Of a stretch of 64,000 nt of DNA, positions 60,347 to 64,000 are shown piece after piece (position 1 is the stretch's first letter; each line of letters opens with the position of its first letter). The position numbers and the translations under genes were made by a program. Below the pieces are notes generated by a model. The model did not search any database and was not told the DNA's origin. It saw nothing but the letters and a program-made list of their open reading frames with translations. Source of the stretch: Chondromyces crocatus (GTDB taxonomy: Bacteria; Myxococcota_A; Polyangia; Polyangiales; Polyangiaceae); the NCBI RefSeq assembly GCF_001189295.1, contig NZ_CP012159.1:11117856-11181855 (forward strand), in the 5' to 3' direction.

Positions 60347-61717
60347 ATGGCTCACGCGCACGAAGAACCGCCCGACTCTCCACGGGTGCGTGCGGCATCC
60401 CTGCTGCGACGTCACGGCTGGAACGCGACGTCTCCCCAGGTCCTCGAGGGCGGATTTTCGTACTGGTTCGATGGCGACGATGCCTGCGTGGCGTATGTCG
60501 ACACCGGGGGAGCATGGGTCGCGGCTGGGGCACCGCTCGCCTCGACCGAGCGGCGCCTCGCCGTGACAGAGCACTTCATCGCAGCAGCTCGGGCCCAGGG
60601 CCGTCGGGCGTGCTTCTTCGCGACCGAGACGCGATTCGCTGGCGAGGTACCGCTGGTCTCGCTGCAGATGGGGGAGCAGCCCGTGTGGGACCCTGCGGCC
60701 TGGGAGGCGAAGAGTCTGCGCTCCAGCCGCAGCCTGCGTGAGCAGCTCCGACGCGCCCGTGCCAAAGGTGTGCGCGTCCGGCAAGTTTCCTCCACCGAGG
60801 TCGCCGATCCCGCGACGCCGCTGGGCCAGGGGGTCGCAGCGCTCGCCAGTCAGTGGCTGGAGGGGCGAGACATGGCGCCGATGGGCTTCCTGGTGCAGCT
60901 CGACCTGTCCACACTGCCCGAGGAGCGCCTCTGTCTCGTCGCCGAGCTCGACGGCGCGCTCGTCGGTCTGCTCGCAGCGGTGCCCGTGTACGCGCGCAAT
61001 GGCTGGCTCATCGAGGATCTGCTCCGCAATTCCGGCGCTCCCAATGGAGCCATCGAGCTTCTGGTCGACGACGCCATGCGCAGGTTCTGCCGTGCAGGGA
61101 GCGAGTTCGCCACGCTCGGCCTCGCGCCGCTCTCGGGCGACGTGTCGCCGTGGCTCCGCGCCGCCCGCAAGCTCGGCTCGGGGCTATACGACTTTCACGG
61201 TCTGCACGCCTTCAAGGCGAAGCTGAGGCCCCACGCCTGGGTCCCCATCTTTCTTTCCTTCCCCCAGCAACAGAACAGCCTCCTGACCACGCTGGATGTG
61301 TTGCGCGCCTTCGCTCAGGGCGGCCTGGTGCGCTTCGGTTTGCTGACGCTGATCCGGGCGCCCGGCATCGTCATCCGCTTGATGGCGCTGCTGCTGGTTC
61401 CATGGACGGTGCTGCTCGCTCTGCCTCTGGCGAGGCCCTACTTCCCGACCCCTGGCGTGCGCTGGGCCTGGGTCGCCTTCGATGTGATGGTGGCCATCGG
61501 CCTCTTCTCGCTGATGCGACGTTTCCGCAGGTCGCTCGCCCTGCTGATCGCGTCGGCGGTGACCGGCGATGCGGTGCTCACCCTCGCGCAGGCGCTTCTC
61601 TGGAACATGGGTCGTGCGAGCGGGATGGTGGACGCCCTCGTCATCACGGTTGCGGTGGCGGCACCCTGGCTTGCTGCGCTGCTCCTGTGGCAAGCCATCC
61701 GCCGCGCGCGGCTCTGA
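60347..61717 (+). CDS. MprF-like phosphatidylglycerol lysyltransferase-domain protein (DUF2156) with C-terminal membrane helices
   Basis: 456 aa. Residues about 1-300 are the LPG-synthase-type acyltransferase (two GNAT-like halves): WVAAGAPLASTERRLAV, SLREQLRRARAKGVRVRQV, and GLLAAVPVYARNGWLIEDLLR. The second half holds four hydrophobic helices (about 320-455). In MprF the membrane helices come first and the synthase last; here the order is reversed. MprF-type enzymes transfer an aminoacyl group from tRNA to phosphatidylglycerol. The acceptor here is unknown. Starts at ATG 60347, divergent from the lipoprotein gene. Confidence 0.85.
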   Translation: MAHAHEEPPDSPRVRAASLLRRHGWNATSPQVLEGGFSYWFDGDDACVAYVDTGGAWVAAGAPLASTERRLAVTEHFIAAARAQGRRACFFATETRFAGEVPLVSLQMGEQPVWDPAAWEAKSLRSSRSLREQLRRARAKGVRVRQVSSTEVADPATPLGQGVAALASQWLEGRDMAPMGFLVQLDLSTLPEERLCLVAELDGALVGLLAAVPVYARNGWLIEDLLRNSGAPNGAIELLVDDAMRRFCRAGSEFATLGLAPLSGDVSPWLRAARKLGSGLYDFHGLHAFKAKLRPHAWVPIFLSFPQQQNSLLTTLDVLRAFAQGGLVRFGLLTLIRAPGIVIRLMALLLVPWTVLLALPLARPYFPTPGVRWAWVAFDVMVAIGLFSLMRRFRRSLALLIASAVTGDAVLTLAQALLWNMGRASGMVDALVITVAVAAPWLAALLLWQAIRRARL

Positions 61718-61779
61718 TGGAGTTGGAGCGCAGAGGAGCGCCGTCGTCACCCCCGCAGCTCAGCTCCGGTACGCCTCCA

Positions 61780-63996
61780 TCATCGCCAGCGCCCCTCCAC
61801 GACCGCATCGCTGAAGTTCAGCCAGACGCGCTGCCCTCCAGCCACCTGCTTCAGCCTCGCGTTCTCGACGCGGCTCCGGGGCACACCAAATGTGTGACCA
61901 GCAGGGCAAGCCAAAGTGCCGCTCGGCCCCGAGCCCCCCAGCCTCCATGCGTCGCTCGGGCAGCCTGCCGATGTGCAGACGCTCCCCACCTTCCAGCAGG
62001 CGTGAGGCAATGACTCGCTGCAGGAGCGATCATTCCAGGTCCCCTCGCCCGTCATCTCCGCGCAATGCTCAGCGCCCGCGTGGTTGTTGGGCTCTCCGGC
62101 ATTCCAGGCACTGAAGGAGCCGCTCCACACGGCCTCCCAGAGTCCCTCTTCGTGAGCGTCGCTGAGATTCACCCAGACGGTCGGACCGCCATCGAGGGTC
62201 TGCTGCAGCTTGTCGTTTTCCCAGCCATTCCGGGGGGCGCGGAACACGTACCCAGCAGGACAGTCCGAGGCTCCCCAGGTCCCGGTGGTCGAGGAGATGA
62301 CCCAGAAATCGTCGGGGCAGCCCAGCGGACCGCAGTCGACGCCCGACCTCTGACATGCGGTGTGGCGCGTCGCATTGCACGGGAGATCGTTCCACGTCCC
62401 GTTCGCGAGCACCGAAGCACAGTGCTCCCCGCCACCCGCATTGCTGGGCTCCCCGGCGCCCCAGCTCTGATACGGGGCAATCTGCCAGCGGCCTTCGACC
62501 TGGCGATCGGTGAAGTTGAGCCATACCGGGACGCCTCCGGCGCGCTCACGTAGCTTCTTGTTTTCGTAGCCGTTCACGGGCGGGACGAACTCGTACCCCT
62601 GCGGACACGCATCGAAGCCGCCGGACCATGCACCGGCGCCCGAGGTCACCATCCAGAAGTCGGAGGAGCAGGAGGCGGGGCTGCACATTGCACCGGAGCG
62701 CTTGCAAGCGAACCGGCGCGAACCGGTGCACGGGACGTCATTCCAGCGGCCATCAGCGCGCATTTCCGCGCAATCCTCGTTGCCTCCAGCGTCATTGGGT
62801 TCGCCCTCGCCGAAGCTCCAGATGGCCTGCTTCATCGTGTACGAGTAGTAGTCGTAGCCCTTTCCGGTGCGCCCAGGATCCGCCTCGACATGATCCACGG
62901 CGACGCTGAAGCCGCACTCCACGACACCTCGGACGTCGATGCGCTGGGTGAAGATCGAGGCGTCGTACGGGAAGGAGCAGAGCTCGAAGTGGTCGCAGAT
63001 CTTCAGCTCTTCGAACTGCGTGAACCAGAAGGGCAAGGGCGTCGGGCTGCCGCTACCATTCGTGAGACGGGCGGAACCGCACGCATTTCCCCTGAACTGC
63101 GGAGCGAAATTCGCATCGTAGCCCGGAAGCTGGACGGCGTCGGCGCCCGCCTGATTGCCCGGCCTGAAGAACCAGTCGGACATGAGGCCTCCCATTCCAT
63201 CGCCCAGGTTGAACCGGCTTCGGTCCTTGACGGCGATCATGATTCGCTTGCCCAGCATCGCGAGTTCTGCCGTCGTCGGCCAGCGTTCGGGGAAGAGGCT
63301 CTGCTTGTCGACGGGCCGGAAGATGAGATCCCCCGTGGTGAGGTGACCGGGAACGTTCACGCCGGGCCAGTAGTCTCGATCGAAGCGACGCAATAGCTCC
63401 GCGAAGAACTGCTGCTTGTTGTCGTCACCGTTGTCGAAGTAGTCCTCGAGCAGGATCAGGAGCACTTCGTTCTGATTCTCCGGTGCATTGATCCAGGTGG
63501 CGATCTCGTCCTCGATCGCGATGCTCCACTGGCTGAACGCTTCTCCCGCGTGACTGAAGCAAACCTTCCAGCCGAACGTGCAGTCGCCGAAGAGGGTCGG
63601 CGAGTCGTTGTCGTAGACGTCCAGCATCAGCGTGCGGACGCCCATGTCGAGCTGCTCTCTGATGCTCGCGTGCTGGTTTGCGCGTGCGTAGTACGACTGC
63701 CGGTCCCCGTCCTTTCGGTAGTTCGTACTGACATGCGAGTTGTGCGTGCCGATCCGCTGCCACTCATTCAGCGGAACATTCCGCTGGAGGTCGCGCTGCT
63801 GAATCCGAGCCACCCTGGCCGCCCAGGAGTCGCGCGGCGCGAGGGCCTGGCCGTCCGCGTCGAGGATGTCCTCGTCTCTCTCGGCACCGACCTCCTCGCT
63901 GTCCACCTCCACAGGCGCGCCGAGACACCCTCCAGCCAGAACCGCGAAGAGCGCGCCGAGAAAGCCTCCGCGCAGAGACGCCGCGCTTCCGCCCAT
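61780..63996 (-). CDS. PI-PLC X-like/C-type lectin lipoprotein, last lectin domain truncated
   Basis: 738 aa from ATG 63996, four bases from the window edge. Signal peptide with lipobox AGGCLG. Residues about 75-290 are a phosphatidylinositol-phospholipase C X-type domain: catalytic His in RIGTHNSH, LMLDVYDND, and a second His in CFSHAGEAF. Following residues hold C-type lectin-like halves with repeated blocks GEP(N/S)-x-AGG-x-(E)(H/D)CA and WND-x-(P/S)C. The last lectin unit stops at VWLNFSDAVVEGRWR, half-way through the motif, without its GEP and WND half. Probable surface enzyme binding glycan or lipid. PLC activity is inferred from motifs only. Confidence 0.85.
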   Translation of the reverse strand: MGGSAASLRGGFLGALFAVLAGGCLGAPVEVDSEEVGAERDEDILDADGQALAPRDSWAARVARIQQRDLQRNVPLNEWQRIGTHNSHVSTNYRKDGDRQSYYARANQHASIREQLDMGVRTLMLDVYDNDSPTLFGDCTFGWKVCFSHAGEAFSQWSIAIEDEIATWINAPENQNEVLLILLEDYFDNGDDNKQQFFAELLRRFDRDYWPGVNVPGHLTTGDLIFRPVDKQSLFPERWPTTAELAMLGKRIMIAVKDRSRFNLGDGMGGLMSDWFFRPGNQAGADAVQLPGYDANFAPQFRGNACGSARLTNGSGSPTPLPFWFTQFEELKICDHFELCSFPYDASIFTQRIDVRGVVECGFSVAVDHVEADPGRTGKGYDYYSYTMKQAIWSFGEGEPNDAGGNEDCAEMRADGRWNDVPCTGSRRFACKRSGAMCSPASCSSDFWMVTSGAGAWSGGFDACPQGYEFVPPVNGYENKKLRERAGGVPVWLNFTDRQVEGRWQIAPYQSWGAGEPSNAGGGEHCASVLANGTWNDLPCNATRHTACQRSGVDCGPLGCPDDFWVISSTTGTWGASDCPAGYVFRAPRNGWENDKLQQTLDGGPTVWVNLSDAHEEGLWEAVWSGSFSAWNAGEPNNHAGAEHCAEMTGEGTWNDRSCSESLPHACWKVGSVCTSAGCPSDAWRLGGSGPSGTLACPAGHTFGVPRSRVENARLKQVAGGQRVWLNFSDAVVEGRWR

Positions 63997-64000
63997 GCCC

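Noticed and set aside
1-64000. tRNA, rRNA or tmRNA genes
   Set aside because: Looked for T-loop GGTTCGAATCC-like and cloverleaf patterns by eye; none supported outside coding regions.

Overview
The window looks like chromosomal DNA of a myxobacterium of the Polyangiales (Sorangium/Polyangium/Chondromyces type). The signs are very high GC, dense coding on both strands, several eukaryote-like Ser/Thr kinases, an FHA-type sigma-54 activator, Gly- and Cys-rich lipoproteins with the 'ELVASVDRSKIP' start often seen in this order, and a C-terminal MYXO-CTERM sorting tail. The species call is inference. No rRNA, tRNA, CRISPR array, transposase or prophage was seen.

Layout. 1-8.7 kb: a partial exported epimerase-like protein, DUF2330 and DUF1513 proteins, then a minus-strand signalling operon (FHA/sigma-54 activator, Ser/Thr kinase, two envelope proteins). 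8.8-17.9 kb: a PEP-utilising phosphotransferase, secreted proteins including a 935-residue Cys-rich lipoprotein, a TPR protein and a RecF-like ATPase. 18-25.3 kb: a 3-hydroxyacyl-CoA dehydrogenase, a His-rich membrane protein, RNase R with a roughly 700-residue repetitive basic tail, and a divergent VKOR-DsbA fusion. 25.4-34.3 kb: an accessory-looking block with Uma2 and DUF6210-like genes and two convergent NLR-like giants: kinase-nSTAND-14xWD40 and TIR-STAND-TPR. 34.4-41.3 kb: aminopeptidase P, repeat-bearing intergenic DNA (43-bp tandem repeats and a 195-bp palindrome), adenosine deaminase, and a three-gene operon led by a TIGR04255-like protein.

41.3-51.6 kb: three tandem paralogous exported proteins, NAD+ synthetase behind a lipoprotein gene, a cyclic-nucleotide-binding protein, a DUF4139 exported protein, a DUF1264 lipoprotein and a small membrane protein. 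51.8-64 kb: a nidogen/EGF MYXO-CTERM surface protein, a Gfo/Idh/MocA oxidoreductase, a Ser/Thr kinase fused to a di-iron metallo-beta-lactamase domain, a Cys-repeat lipoprotein, a large lipoprotein, an MprF-like acyltransferase with C-terminal membrane helices, and a PI-PLC/C-type lectin lipoprotein with a truncated last lectin domain.

Three themes recur. The first is phospho-signalling: three kinases and an FHA activator, one kinase carrying a complete flavodiiron-type iron-ligand set. The second is a Cys-rich secretome that would need disulfide formation, which the VKOR-DsbA fusion could supply. The third is repeat-built NLR-like proteins whose repeats are still nearly identical in DNA, pointing to recent expansion. 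The most novel candidates are the kinase/di-iron fusion and the convergent NLR pair.
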